Positions 10,752 to 21,400 of a stretch of DNA of 64,000 bases are shown here, in pieces. The first letter of the stretch is position 1; every line of letters starts with the position of its first letter. The notes beneath the pieces were generated by a model. That model made no database searches. It saw only the letters and a program-made list of their open reading frames with translations, and was not told the DNA's origin. The translations under genes were made by a program, and so were the position numbers. Origin of the DNA: Elgaria multicarinata webbii (lineage: Eukaryota; Chordata; Lepidosauria; Squamata; Anguidae); assembly GCF_023053635.1 (NCBI RefSeq), contig NC_086172.1:126145681-126209680 (forward strand), read 5' to 3'.

Positions 10752-12977
10752 CTACTCTGAGATTCCTTCCTGTTTTGATTTCATCGGATGGAACCTTTCC
10801 CTCAATCTTCTCAAGTGCTGCATCAGTACGTATCTGAAATAAAAACAAAAGCAAAGCACAACAGCAGCAAAAAGGAAAAGGAAACTTCCAATTATAACTG
10901 CTGCTTTAGCATCTCTATTCTGCGGCGGAGGAGGCCCACTGTCAAGGCTGCCACCATAGCCTTCCTTTAAACAGTCAGGAGGGGCCCAGCCATAATCACA
11001 ATGGCAATGTTTGCGGTTGTTGCATATTCCCCTGTTCTGGCACTTTGTGACATCACAATCATACTTCAAGAGGGACACATGCTGACATTGCCCAGCAATA
11101 CACATCATGTCAGTGCCACAAGGAGTGCCATTTCTCACTGCTCCGATATCAGCTATTCCCATTCCACTGTGGTAGTCCGTACCCCAACACTGCCTAGTGC
11201 CAAGGGCCGTTTGTATTACGGTATTGTGTTCCTCCAAAGAAGGCAATTTGTCAATATTTTCACATTGGATTCGGCCACACAGGATATTCTTGGCATCACA
11301 TTTCTTGAAAGCCCCATGTGTAAGGCCACAGTTGCCAAAGCGATCACCTTGGATATTCATCTTTTCGAAACAAGCATTTGAAGCAACTGTTGCTTTCATT
11401 CCAAAGATCATTTTGCACTGCCCATTGTGGGTGGTACAATTTCCATGATAACAGTATGCACCGTCACTGCATGGAGCACCGTCTTGAACATAAACATCTT
11501 CAGGACACTCCTCGGAAGTCCCACTGCAGTACTCGGGGAGATCACAGATGCTAGTCTTCTCTCTGCAAATAGATTGAGCTGGAAGATGTTGACACTTGGC
11601 GCAGCACTGTCCAAAAGCACAAGTGGCATTTGAATGCAACATACAATTAGATTGGCAACAGGGATCCGAGTCACACTGAGTTTTTGAACCACAGTCGCAT
11701 TGCTCTCCATTTTCCACGACTTTGTTCCCACAGTATTCAAATTTATACATTTTATCAGGGTCCGGTGGAACTAACAAGCAAGCAGTGTTCCTTTTCTCAA
11801 AATACTCCTGATAACTGCAGTTACTAAACTTATCAGTGACTGCCTGATGTGCAGACATAATGCACTGATATCGACTGCAACTACAGTGTTTGTCATCATG
11901 TTGCATTCCCAGATTATGACCTAATTCATGGGCAAATGTGTTAGCAAAAAGGAACAAACTAGTAGTCACAAATGATTCAACAGCAGATGCCCATTCAGTC
12001 CTACAAATTCCTCCTACGTAAGCTAATCCAAGGTTAGCGCCAAACCTCTTATAGACAAATAAGTGACCAGCATCATTCTCAAGACGTTTAACTAGCGTGT
12101 CTATTCTCCAAATCCTGAAAGTGTTAAGCAGGTCCTCTATGTTGTCAGCAATCACAATGAGGTTCTTTTCAGACCATATCTCCAGTCCAGCTATAGTGAC
12201 AAGAACACGAAGTGGGTCATAGAATGAATTTGCAATATGGATAACATCGAGAACTTGAAAAATAACAAGAGTTTCATTTTTATCAAACCTGATATATCGT
12301 TGATGTTCCACCACAATTGCAACCTTCACATATCTAGTGTGTGTCCACCAGTCTTCTTCAGATACAATTTTGGCTGCTATGTTCTCAGTGTTCTGAATGA
12401 TGGCCTCTTGACGTCTTTGCTCTTCCTCTGTTAGCCCACACCTCATGAGGACACCTCCTTCATTTCTTTGCAAGTGATACACCACATGCTGAAAGGTAGC
12501 AGATTCTTGGACTGGTTCGATTTCATAGGTGTTGTTTCTGAAACTCAGTAGACCCCTGAGTCCTCCTGAGCAAGTGCTGAGGGCAACCATAGAGGAATCC
12601 TGGTCCTGTACAAAGCCATGGTAAAAACAGTCATCCTTAATGAAAGGAAAGTCCACCTGGAGGTGACCCTTCTTACTATAAGTGAAGACTGGGAAGTGTT
12701 TAGGTACAAATCCCTTCCTCTGTCTGAGGTGCACTAGATGGGCCTTCCCCTCAATCTGTAGCAGGTAACTGACATGCTGTGAAATTTGTTGTCCATATCT
12801 GGGCATCAGTTTCCTTGGGATAGTCACCTCATAAGAGGCATACCTAAATCCCAACAGTTGTATCTGGCCTCTAGTCTCTCTCAGGACATTTCCTAAGATC
12901 AGCAGAGGCCATTTCTGGGCAGCAGTCCAATACAGAATGTTCCATAACATCACCAGCCATGCAAGATTGCTAGTCAT
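10752..12977 (-). CDS. ADAM copy B, ADAM20/21-like membrane metalloprotease
   Basis: A 741-residue, single-exon ADAM. The start is a real ATG in GGAAAATGAC, the context also kept in A, C, D and E. Domains: signal peptide (about 1-20), prodomain with cysteine switch Cys180 in RCGLTEEEQ, reprolysin-type protease domain with HELGHNLGMQHD at 350-361 and Met-turn CIMS at 372-375, disintegrin domain (about 413-504) with the loop CREKTSICDLPEYC, cysteine-rich region (about 505-640), EGF-like module (641-669), membrane span (about 692-716) and a 25-residue basic tail. All three zinc histidines and the catalytic Glu351 are present, so it should be an active zinc protease on the cell surface. No RxxR convertase site is seen at the end of the prodomain. 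ADAM20/21 genes of mammals are also intronless and testis-expressed; expression here is inferred. B shares its promoter with pseudogene A. Confidence 0.93.
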   Translation of the reverse strand: MTSNLAWLVMLWNILYWTAAQKWPLLILGNVLRETRGQIQLLGFRYASYEVTIPRKLMPRYGQQISQHVSYLLQIEGKAHLVHLRQRKGFVPKHFPVFTYSKKGHLQVDFPFIKDDCFYHGFVQDQDSSMVALSTCSGGLRGLLSFRNNTYEIEPVQESATFQHVVYHLQRNEGGVLMRCGLTEEEQRRQEAIIQNTENIAAKIVSEEDWWTHTRYVKVAIVVEHQRYIRFDKNETLVIFQVLDVIHIANSFYDPLRVLVTIAGLEIWSEKNLIVIADNIEDLLNTFRIWRIDTLVKRLENDAGHLFVYKRFGANLGLAYVGGICRTEWASAVESFVTTSLFLFANTFAHELGHNLGMQHDDKHCSCSRYQCIMSAHQAVTDKFSNCSYQEYFEKRNTACLLVPPDPDKMYKFEYCGNKVVENGEQCDCGSKTQCDSDPCCQSNCMLHSNATCAFGQCCAKCQHLPAQSICREKTSICDLPEYCSGTSEECPEDVYVQDGAPCSDGAYCYHGNCTTHNGQCKMIFGMKATVASNACFEKMNIQGDRFGNCGLTHGAFKKCDAKNILCGRIQCENIDKLPSLEEHNTVIQTALGTRQCWGTDYHSGMGIADIGAVRNGTPCGTDMMCIAGQCQHVSLLKYDCDVTKCQNRGICNNRKHCHCDYGWAPPDCLKEGYGGSLDSGPPPPQNRDAKAAVIIGSFLFLFAAVVLCFCFYFRYVLMQHLRRLRERFHPMKSKQEGISE

Positions 12978-13086
12978 TTTCCATCATAAAGGAGAGAATC
13001 CTCCAGAGCACTCTGCCCTGGCTTTTCATCCCAATCACAGAATTCCCTATAGCTCCTGGCAGTGACATGGAAGATGATTCTGACCC

Positions 13087-13290
13087 TAGCAACCATCCGT
13101 GGGGCTGCCTTTGGAATGTGGGCGGGGCTAGGCAAGTCAGGGAGGGAACAGGATGGAGGCCAAATGGCCAAGGAAGTGGTAAGAAGAAAGTCAAAGACTG
13201 GAAGAGGCTACAAGAAGAAGAGGTCGGTGTGATGGGAACTTGAGGAGCAGAGGGCAGGGAAATAGAAGCTCATCCAACAAAGAGGCAGTG
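13087..13290 (-). promoter_or_regulatory. Conserved ADAM promoter module, copy B
   Basis: The half site GTTGCTAG lies 110 bp upstream of the ATG. Reading CTGACC-CT-AGCAAC on the plus strand, it is one mismatch from an RFX X-box (GTNRCC, spacer, RGYAAC). The adjoining box gcctttggaatgtgggcggg contains a GC box (GGGCGGGGC). Similarity with the copy A promoter extends across the whole interval. Confidence 0.6.
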
Positions 13291-14620
13291 GCATGAGAGG
13301 AGTATGTGGTATGCTTTAGTAGCCATGTGTGGCACACATTTTTGGGGAGGCTCCTGTGGGATTGTTCTGAATATACTGGGAGTTGATGTTGTTTGTGCAC
13401 AGAAAAAATATTCACCTTGGAACCCACCATGTTGTCTCAGATAAGGAGTTGCTCAGTGCCTCATATTAAAATTGTGATTCACTGAAGATCCGAGGCAGAA
13501 GGTTGCTTCACCTTGTTTTTTTAAGGATGAAATTTGCCCGTGTAGTAGTCTGTTCTAAATGGATGAAGGCTGACTATTTCACACAAATAGGTGCAGGGGA
13601 TGGGGGTTGTGCTAAGCACCTTGGCATTTTGAGGTGGGTTTCTTTTTAAAAGATTGGTGCTCTTCCCTGTGGTTTTATGGGCAATTCGCATGAACCTGAA
13701 ATATTACTTAGATTGGGGTAAGTTTACTGCAAAAATTCAGAAGGATAGGTGCAGAATTTAGGGAGCTGTGAATAAAAAAAACCATTTGATTTTCTTTAAA
13801 AGTTATTTTGTTTCCTGATTGTTTTGCACCAAAGTCACAGAAATGGCAAAACTGAGCTGCACAGGGAAAGTGTTTCGGCCCAATGCCGATGAGTTCTTGC
13901 ACTTGCATCTATCCTTCTGAAATTTGGCAGGTTTCTTGCTTAGGGACACCTAGAATGCATGCCATTTTCATACAAGTTGAGCAAAATACCACAGGACGAG
14001 GGAAGGAGAAGTAAATTATGTGTTCCCCAACCCCAACAAATTGGAGAGCTCCCCTTCTAGATGATCTGCTACACCTATCTTTCTGAAACTTACAGCGCAG
14101 TGTTCCACAAGCAACATAGGGGAAATAGCAGGTCTCCCTCAAAATGTCAAGGCTGCTCTTGCAGGCTATCATTCAAAAAAGTTTATAGACTTTTCCCCTC
14201 AGAACAGACAGCAATTTCTCAATTTTCATCCAACTTTCCCAAGAAATATAAAAGTCATCAGTCATTTGAAAAATAAATCAAAATGTAAAAGATCCTGCAC
14301 TTTTTTTTTTTTTACATTAGAGAGATGTCATTCCCTTCTAAAGGACTGCTGTTCCTTCAATTATAATCCAATCCTGACCAAAAGAAAAGATGTTATAGCC
14401 AGTTATGGATTTCCCATGCTAGTGAAATAGGAAGCAGAAAGCCTCGGTTTTCTGAACCTTGGCTTGAGCTTGGTACCAAGATGAAGCGGACCCTCTCTAA
14501 ATGGGTCTGAGGAGAAGCAGTGCCATTTCCCAAAGCATTGAATCAGGGCCTGAGTCAATGCAAGAAGGTTGATGTGTACACCTCTACTTTAAAGACATAG
14601 CCAGCACCTACAACATTTTT
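13291..14620. other. Intergenic, no gene seen
   Basis: AT-rich sequence upstream of copy B without recognisable repeats apart from short homopolymer runs. No coding signal. Confidence 0.4.
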
Positions 14621-14925
14621 CTTTTTTACTTTAGTGTAAGTGCAGAGGCCCCAATCTGGATTGGGACCCTAGTGTGTGGCAGAGGGCAGCTTTAACCTTT
14701 CCTCCCTGCTATTAGCCTGATCCAGATTGTCCCCTACATCTGCAATTTCTATTGCAAAATAGTGATCCAGTTGCTTCAAAGGATAACTATTTGGTACTAT
14801 TTATTTCAGGTGGGGATGTGCCCATTCTGGATTGGCCCACAGCAGTTAAGCATAAATGCCCCCTACCCCCATGCTAGGGTCCCAATCCAGATTGGGGGCT
14901 GTATGCTTACGCTATTGTGTAAAAG
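14621..14925. mobile_element. MITE-like inverted-repeat element
   Basis: The two ends are inverted repeats of roughly 50 bp. The left end includes ccccaatctggattgggacc and the right end its complement, ctagggtcccaatccagatt. Outer ends are also complementary (cttttttactttagtgtaag against cttacgctattgtgtaaaag). No transposase is inside. No target duplication is obvious, so the superfamily is unknown. Confidence 0.5.
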
Positions 14926-15904
14926 AACAAGTGCAGCTATGCCCTTAGTAATGCCTGCTTTCGTCCCCAAGTTCCACACCATGGATTTGTCCACAGATGA
15001 AAGGTTAAGTTAGCAGCAAGGCATGGACTTGTTCAGGAGTGACCTGGTCAGTGGAGTTTATGTTGAAAGGGAGGCTGAGCAAAGTTCCCCTCCCTGTGAA
15101 GATGTGTTAACTCCTGACAAATCCCTGTCACCTAGGGGTGCCTTGACGGCGCCAAGTTGTCGCTGCTTCTTCCAAAACCCTGTGGTTTTGCTGCTGCTGC
15201 GCCACGGCAGCAGCTAATCCCCATGCTGAATGCAGTTGGGGGGGGGGGTTTCCAGTGGCTGTTCAGCTTGCTGGCTTGCCCTGCCCTCTGCCCAGGCAGA
15301 CGGCAACCCCGCTTTCCACCGGGGAATCCCTCCGCATCGAAGATGGAGCGAGGTTAGATGGCAGAAGGGCTGTGTTTACCTTACTCCATCCTGAAAAATC
15401 AGGATAAGTCCCTGATTTTAAAAACGCAGAGCTTCTCTGGAAAGCCCCATGTTGGCTTTGAGGTGGCTGCTGTACTGTGGAGCATCTTGGGGCTTCCAAA
15501 GCATATAGACCCCTCCCCTCCCCCCTGAAATGGTGTTAATTTGTTAAAACACAGAACTGAAGCAATCAAGCAATTCTCTAAAAAAATATCAAAATTAGCA
15601 GCACACTTTAGTTTACTGCCAGTAACTAAATCTTAGACGAGCCATTTCAGCTCTGTGCGAAATCTGTGAAAACACCAGCCGGTAGACAATTGATGGCCGG
15701 GGCAATGGAACATGCGCATCTGAGGAAGCATGTGTGTGTGGGGAGGAGATTGGAACCTCAAGAGAGCCAGATGTGGCCCTCAGCCCTGAGATTCGCCATC
15801 CCTGACTTAAACAATGTCTGTTTCTGCTACTTCCTATATGAAGTGCATGGTTTCCACTCAGCTGTCAGTACTCGGGAGGCATGTGGCTGATCCCATTTTA
15901 ATCC
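14926..15904. other. Intergenic, no gene seen
   Basis: A moderately GC-rich patch (15120-15360) with a run of G bases at about 15238. Short open frames there have no recognisable features. Confidence 0.35.
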
Positions 15905-16240
15905 CCTCAAAATGACTTGAGTGGCAATTTAGAAGCTTTATTTATTTGTTTATTTAGACATTTATTACATTTCTATACTGTCCAATAGTCAAAGCTCCCT
16001 TTTTATGTGGTTGTCAACTCCATGTGAACTGACTGCCAGTAAAATACATGCAATTCACTTGGTCAGTCCAGGAAAAAGGCATGAGATGAGGGGTGAGAAT
16101 CCCTTCTACCTATGTAAATACCTGAAGATTATCTGCCCCCACATAGAATCATTAGGCCACTGCGATAATCAGGAGAGGCTACGCTCTGCAGAGCCACATC
16201 TGGCACCCACAGAGCAATGGGTCTTCCCTCACTCTGGAAT
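15905..16240. repeat. Orphan copy of the distal ADAM 5'-flank module
   Basis: This aligns with 19563-19880, 29709-30030 and 36420-36730, which lie 0.8-1.2 kb upstream of ADAM C, D and E. Here it sits directly against the 3' flank of gene C with no promoter beside it. The junction at about 16240 marks an old duplication boundary (ctctggaatgccagcaaacc). Confidence 0.7.
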
Positions 16241-16655
16241 GCCAGCAAACCTTGAGTATAGGAACTCCTTCCTTCAAACAATGTCACTGCTTGTGTAGGT
16301 TTGGTGGGAATAAACTCAGTTTTGGGAACGGGCTTTTTCTCAGAGACTATGGTCCTCCATTGGAGAGGACAATGTCTTTCCCCCAGACAGCTAAAGACAG
16401 AGATTTCTGTGAGCCATTAGATACACACAGTCTCTCAACATAAAGCAAATTCCCTATTAATGAAACCAAAATTTGGAAACAAGTTGCATTAAAAGAGCAG
16501 CTTTAAAAATAATGAAAAAAACTTGCAAACTCAAAGGCATTTTTGCACTCTTCTCTTGATTATTTCCTGGATACATGTTTGACACTTTCCATAATGTTTA
16601 CTTTTGTGATCTACTGTAGAGTTGCTTTCCAGTTTGATTCAGCTGGATAGTATCT
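16241..16655. repeat. 3'-flank module of ADAM C
   Basis: This flank recurs downstream of copy F (40640-40988) and in part downstream of D and E, for example gtaggtttggtgggaataaa and catttttgcacccttctctt-like phrases. It has no coding signal. It helps define the duplicated unit. Confidence 0.65.
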
Positions 16656-18782
16656 TCAAAACCGCTGCATTATTCCATGACTGTAGTACACAGCCAGGCC
16701 GACATTAATAGCAGCAGCAGTAAGGAAATAGACAGTTGGTGCAATAATTGCTACTCTGAAAAAACTCATGGTATGCTTCTTTGGCGGAGGTGGCCCACTG
16801 TCAGTGCTGCCCCCAAGGCCTTTTTCTGAACAGTCTGGAGGGGTCCAGCCATAATCACAGTGACAATGTTTGTGGTTGTTGCATATTCCGTGATTATGGC
16901 ACTTTCTGACATCACAATCATACTTCAAAAGGGACACATTTGCGCATTGTCCATCAATACACATCATGTCAGTGCCACAAGGAGTGCCATCTCTCACTGC
17001 TCCGATATCAGTGGTCTCCGTTCCACTCTGGTAGTCTGCACCCCAACACTGCCTAGTGCCAAGGGTCATTTGTATTACGGTATTGTGTTTCTCCAAAGAA
17101 GGCAATTTATCAATATTTTCACACTGGATTCGGCCACACAGGATGTTCTTGGCATCACATTTCCTGAAAGCCCCATGTGTAAGGCCACAGTTGCCAAAGC
17201 GGTCACCTTGGACATTCATCTTTTCGAAACAAGCATTTGAAGCAACTGTCGCTTTCTTGCCAAAGATCTTTTTGCACTGCCCATTGTGAGTAGTGCAATA
17301 TCCATGATAACAGTATGCACCATCACTGCATGGAGCACCATCTTGCACATAAAGATCTTCAGGACACTCCTCGGAAGTCCCATTGCAGTACTCGGGGAGA
17401 TCACAGACGCCAGTCTGCCGTCTACAGAGCGTTCGTGCTGGGAGATATTGACACTTGGCACAGCACTGTCCAAAAGCGCAAGCGGTGCCTGAACGGAACT
17501 GACAATTGGATTGGCAACAGGGATCCGACTCGCATTTTGAACCACAGTCACATTGCTCTCCATGTTCCACAACTTCGTTGCCACAGTATTTGAATTTAAT
17601 TTTTTTATCAGGGTCTGGTGGAATTAACAAGCAAGCGGTGTTCCTTTTTGCAAAATACTCCTTATAACTGCAATTGCTAAACTTATCTGTGTTTTCTTGA
17701 ATTGCAGCCATAATGCACTTCTTTCGACTACAAGTACAGTAATTTTCATCATGAGACATGCCAAGAACATGTCCTAGTTCATGGGCAAATGTGACAGCAA
17801 AATAGAACAAACTGGAAGTAATAAATGATTCAACGGCAGATGCCCAATTACTACAAATTGTTCCTACAAATGCTAATCCAAGTCTATGACCATAACTCTT
17901 ATATACAAACAAGTGACCAGCATCATTCTCTACACGTATGAGTAATGAATCTCTTCTCCAATTATTGAAAGCCATAAGTGTGTCCTCTATGCTGTCAGAA
18001 ATGTTTATGAGGTTCTTTTCAGACCAGATCTCCAGACCAACTATAGTCAACTGAAGAGAAAGTGGCTCATACATTGAGTTTCCAAGATGGATGACATTCA
18101 GAACTTGTAAGGTGATAAAGCTTTCATTTTTGCCAAACTGAACATATCGCTCATGCTCTACCACTATTGCAACCTCTGCATACCTGATGTGTGACCACCA
18201 CTCTGTTTCAGGAACACTTTGGGCTGCTACATTATCTACGTTCTGGATCATGGCTTTTTGACGTCTTTGGTTCTCCTTTGTTAGCCCACACCTCATGTGG
18301 ACTGCACCCTCTTTTTCTTCCAAGCGATACACCACATGTTGAAAGGTAGCAGATGCCTGGACAGGTTCTATTTCGTAGCTCCCATTTTCTAATTGAAAGA
18401 GACCCCTGAGTCCCCCTGAGCAAGTGCTGAGGGTGACCAGAGAGGAGGGTTTACCTTGTACAAAGCCACGGTAGAAACAGTCATCCCTGATGAAAGGATA
18501 GTCCACCTGGAGTTCCCCCTCCTTACTATAGGTGAAGACGGGGAGATGTTTAGGGACAAATCCCTTCTTCTGCCTGAGGTGCACCATATGGCCCTCCCCC
18601 TCAAGCTGTAGTAGGTAGGTGACATCCTGGGGTCCCCATCCTCCATATTTGGGGGTCAGTTTCCTTGGGATGGTCACCTCATACGAAGCATACTTAAAAC
18701 CCTGGGGAATGTTATGAGCAGTCATGTCAGCTAGGATATTTCTCAAGAACCAAATGAGTAGACATGAGAAACCTCTAGTCAT
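16656..18782 (-). CDS. ADAM copy C, ADAM20/21-like, short cytoplasmic tail
   Basis: Single-exon ADAM of 708 residues from the ATG in GGAAAATGAC. An upstream in-frame ATG at 18809 would add nine residues (MPVDVHWRK) before the signal peptide; I prefer the start shared with A, B and H. Cysteine switch Cys165, zinc motif HELGHVLGMSHD from residue 334, Met-turn CIMAA, disintegrin, cysteine-rich and EGF modules and a membrane span are intact. In the disintegrin domain DCGSKCESDPCC is two residues shorter than the DCGSETQCESDPCC of D. The tail stops just after MQRF: a 12 bp loss plus a changed base create TGA, removing the basic tail RRLRARYRPAESN of D, E and F. The protein is otherwise complete and probably an active surface protease. 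Confidence 0.92.
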   Translation of the reverse strand: MTRGFSCLLIWFLRNILADMTAHNIPQGFKYASYEVTIPRKLTPKYGGWGPQDVTYLLQLEGEGHMVHLRQKKGFVPKHLPVFTYSKEGELQVDYPFIRDDCFYRGFVQGKPSSLVTLSTCSGGLRGLFQLENGSYEIEPVQASATFQHVVYRLEEKEGAVHMRCGLTKENQRRQKAMIQNVDNVAAQSVPETEWWSHIRYAEVAIVVEHERYVQFGKNESFITLQVLNVIHLGNSMYEPLSLQLTIVGLEIWSEKNLINISDSIEDTLMAFNNWRRDSLLIRVENDAGHLFVYKSYGHRLGLAFVGTICSNWASAVESFITSSLFYFAVTFAHELGHVLGMSHDENYCTCSRKKCIMAAIQENTDKFSNCSYKEYFAKRNTACLLIPPDPDKKIKFKYCGNEVVEHGEQCDCGSKCESDPCCQSNCQFRSGTACAFGQCCAKCQYLPARTLCRRQTGVCDLPEYCNGTSEECPEDLYVQDGAPCSDGAYCYHGYCTTHNGQCKKIFGKKATVASNACFEKMNVQGDRFGNCGLTHGAFRKCDAKNILCGRIQCENIDKLPSLEKHNTVIQMTLGTRQCWGADYQSGTETTDIGAVRDGTPCGTDMMCIDGQCANVSLLKYDCDVRKCHNHGICNNHKHCHCDYGWTPPDCSEKGLGGSTDSGPPPPKKHTMSFFRVAIIAPTVYFLTAAAINVGLAVYYSHGIMQRF

Positions 18783-18912
18783 TTTCCTCCAATGTACGTC
18801 CACTGGCATCACATCCCCACAAGGGAAGCCCGCTTGCAGCGGTTGACAATGTGGAAGGGGCCTGTCTGTAGTTAGCAGTGGAGGAGGAGGAGGAGGAGGA
18901 GGATTCTATACA

Positions 18913-18985
18913 TAGCAACAATCTATGGGCTTCCTTTGGAATGGGGGAGGAGCTTGGAAGGTCAAGAATGGAACAGAATGGCAGA
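18913..18985 (-). promoter_or_regulatory. Conserved ADAM promoter module, copy C
   Basis: GTTGCTATG lies 131 bp upstream of the ATG, next to a TATA-like TGTATAGAA on its gene-proximal side and the conserved box ttcctttggaatgggggagg on its distal side. A (GGA)8 tract at 18880-18903 lies between the half site and the ATG. Confidence 0.6.
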
Positions 18986-19088
18986 GTTATGGTGGGAATG
19001 AAATGATCCCCCAGAAGTGGCTGGCTAAAAGGGCTACCAAAGGATGGGAACTTATTATCAAGGTATTCTGCCTCATTGATGTTTTTAG

Positions 19089-19340
19089 GTAAGAACATGA
19101 GAACATCAGAAAAGCCATGCTGGATCAGGCCAAGAGTCCAGCTAGTCCAGCACTCCGCTCACACAGTGGCCAATCAGCTATTGACCCAGAACCCACAAGT
19201 AGGATATGAATGCAATAGCCCCCTCCCACTCATGTACCCCAATAACTGGCATATAAAGGCTTACTGCATATAATTTTTGAGGTAGCACATAGCCATTGAG
19301 AGCCTTCACCTCCCGGAATTCACCCAACCCCATTTTAAAG
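19089..19340 (-). mobile_element. CR1-like LINE 3' end, shared upstream of C-F
   Basis: The plus strand shows catgctggatcaggccaaga then gtccagctagtccagcactc, the reverse complement of a LINE 3' UTR related to that at 545-905. The same insertion is present upstream of D, E and F at the same distance, so it predates their duplication. Confidence 0.7.
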
Positions 19341-20275
19341 GTAAAAGTAATCTCCTTTAAAGGTGAAGTTATACTCCTCTGACCTTGCCACTAGAAAATT
19401 CAAAGTCCCTTGGTAAGACATTTCATGTTGAACCTAGGATACAGAGTTCACAAAGCATGTGCCAATTGCTGGCCTTCCTTTGGTTGAGAAGAGGTGATTT
19501 AGTGCTCATCAGTAGTAAATGTGAAATGTCCAGTTGTATGGAAATACTTTCAACTTGTCAAAAATGACTTGAGCGGCAATTTTAGAAGCATTATTTATTT
19601 CCTTTCTATACCGTCCAATGACTGGAGCTCCCTTTTTCCTTTTTCTGTGATTGGCCACTCCAAGTGAACTGACTCCCAGTAAAACACATGCAATTGCCTT
19701 GGTCAGTTCAGGAAATAAGCCTGTGATGAAGGCTGAAAATCCCTTCTACCTACGTAAATACCTGAAAGGTTGTCTGCCCCCACATACAACCATTAGGCCA
19801 CTGCGATAATCAGGAGAGGCCACGCTGCGCAGAGCCACATCTGGCACCCACAGAGCAGCCGGTCTTCTCTGTGGTAGCACCCTCCCTCTGGAACGACCTC
19901 CCCTCTGCAATACGTCAGGCACCAATGTCCATGTGCTTTTTTTGATGGTTAGTAAAAACCTACTTGCTTCCCCTGGCTTTCCCCCACCCCCAACCCATCT
20001 AACTGCTGCTATGCATTGGATGATGCACTGTTCTGTAGTTTGTCATGAAGCGCTTCAGCATTTTAAGATGGTAAGTGGTTCGCAAATGTTTTAAAATAAA
20101 TAATAAATAGATCCAATTTGCGGGATCTTGTCACTGCTTTCATTTAAAAAATAACAATCTTGGGCGATCCAAACATGGGCCTCTTGCTTGGACCTTGGAG
20201 ATATTGTACATGACATCTGCTATCACCAGAACTTTGGATCCTAGAGATACTGTTTAAGGTGTTTGCTCTCAGTAG
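19341..20275. repeat. Distal 5'-flank module of ADAM C
   Basis: This flank is shared with D (29520-30422) and E (36190-37065). It includes a stretch at about 19870-19970 that translates as a LINE ORF end (VVAPSLWNDLPSAIRQAP on the plus strand), so part is an old L2/CR1-type remnant. It ends in an AATAAATAAATA-like tail near 20095. Confidence 0.65.
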
Positions 20276-20604
20276 AAACTCTATTCCTGCCCTTTCAGCA
20301 TGACTCCGGCAGGAGGTGGCATTTGCAGGCAGGGAGGAAAAAGAGATAACGCTGCATGTGCATTGGGCATGTGTACAGTGTTAAGCGTGGGCTGGGGGAC
20401 AGCCTATAAACGCATGCTCCCTGGGCTCTTTCGCTTCCCGTCAGAGGCACGAGAAACAGCAGCGAGGGAGAGAAGAAGCAAAGGGATCTTTTGCTCCCTA
20501 GAGTATATCGGTGGCGGCGGATGGTTTGATGTGTCCTCCCCGCTTTTCCTACTCACTGTCCGGGAAAGCAGCCAAAGGCTGACAATGATAAACGCTGGAA
20601 ACTG

Positions 20605-21400
20605 AAAGCAAAGCAACGGTTTGTTTTATTCAAAGAACACAGGCAGGTGAGGAGGGGAAACGCAAGAGGCTTGGATGCAACTGGAAGGAAAAACAAGGCA
20701 GCAGTCCAGGCTTATGACAGAGAGCGTAGTTATTGTCCCATCCGAGTTCCAGGGCTTTGGCAAGAGACGTAGTCGAGAGTTCAGTCCAGGGTCAGCACAA
20801 CCAGCAATCAGCGAAGTCCAAACAGCAGTCCAAGGGTTCAACAGGGCAGGAGCAGGCAACGGTGTCACAATCCAGTTCAAGTCAAAGCAGGAGTCAGGAA
20901 CAGAGAGAGAGGTAGTCACGAAGCGGTCCGGAGTCACAACAGGAAGCACGAAGCAGGAATCACGATGCAAGGAGCCGAGGTCAAGAGATTCAGGAACAGA
21001 AGCTTTCGCCAGCAAGCTCAGTTAACCTCTGACAAAGTTCCTTGGCTTTCAGCTGCGTATTTATGCTGAGTCACTCTCCCCCAGCTGTTCCCTAATTGCT
21101 CGGCGTTTCAGATAAAGCCTGTGGGACCGCCGCCTACATTCCTTCTCCGCGTGCTGCTGCCGAAACGATGGAGCGGGCACGCTCGTCCCTTCATCAGGGC
21201 TATCTGAATGGGCACAGGCCCCCGCTGGCATGCCTGAGTCCAGCTCCTCTCCCTCTGGCTCTGCAGGAAGCTCTGCCGACCCAGACTCCACGCTCCCTGG
21301 GCTGGGCTCCTGGGCACTGGGTTCAGGTTCCTCCACTTCCTCATCCCCTTCCTCCATGTCCATGCAGGGCATGACACTCACCTCCAGGTCGTTGATTCAG
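20605..21400 (-). mobile_element. LTR-retrotransposon-like fossil
   Basis: On the minus strand an acidic open segment ending in an arginine-rich stretch is followed by a TATA-like CATAAATACG, repeated tgacctcg/gactcctgc phrases and an AATAAA about 20 bp before the apparent end. That layout resembles the end of a gag/pol region followed by an LTR in reptilian LTR elements. It is incomplete and broken, with no partner LTR seen. Family is uncertain (Gypsy-like is a guess). Confidence 0.35.

Noticed and set aside
17216-17584. Second-frame and opposite-strand ORFs inside the ADAM genes
   Set aside because: The same shadow frames recur in every copy because the copies are nearly identical. They run across cysteine-rich coding sequence and have no independent signal.
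18783-18812. Upstream start giving MPVDVHWRK before the signal peptide of C, D and E
   Set aside because: It would place charged residues before the hydrophobic core and is not shared with A, B or H; the GGAAAATGAC start is. It remains possible.
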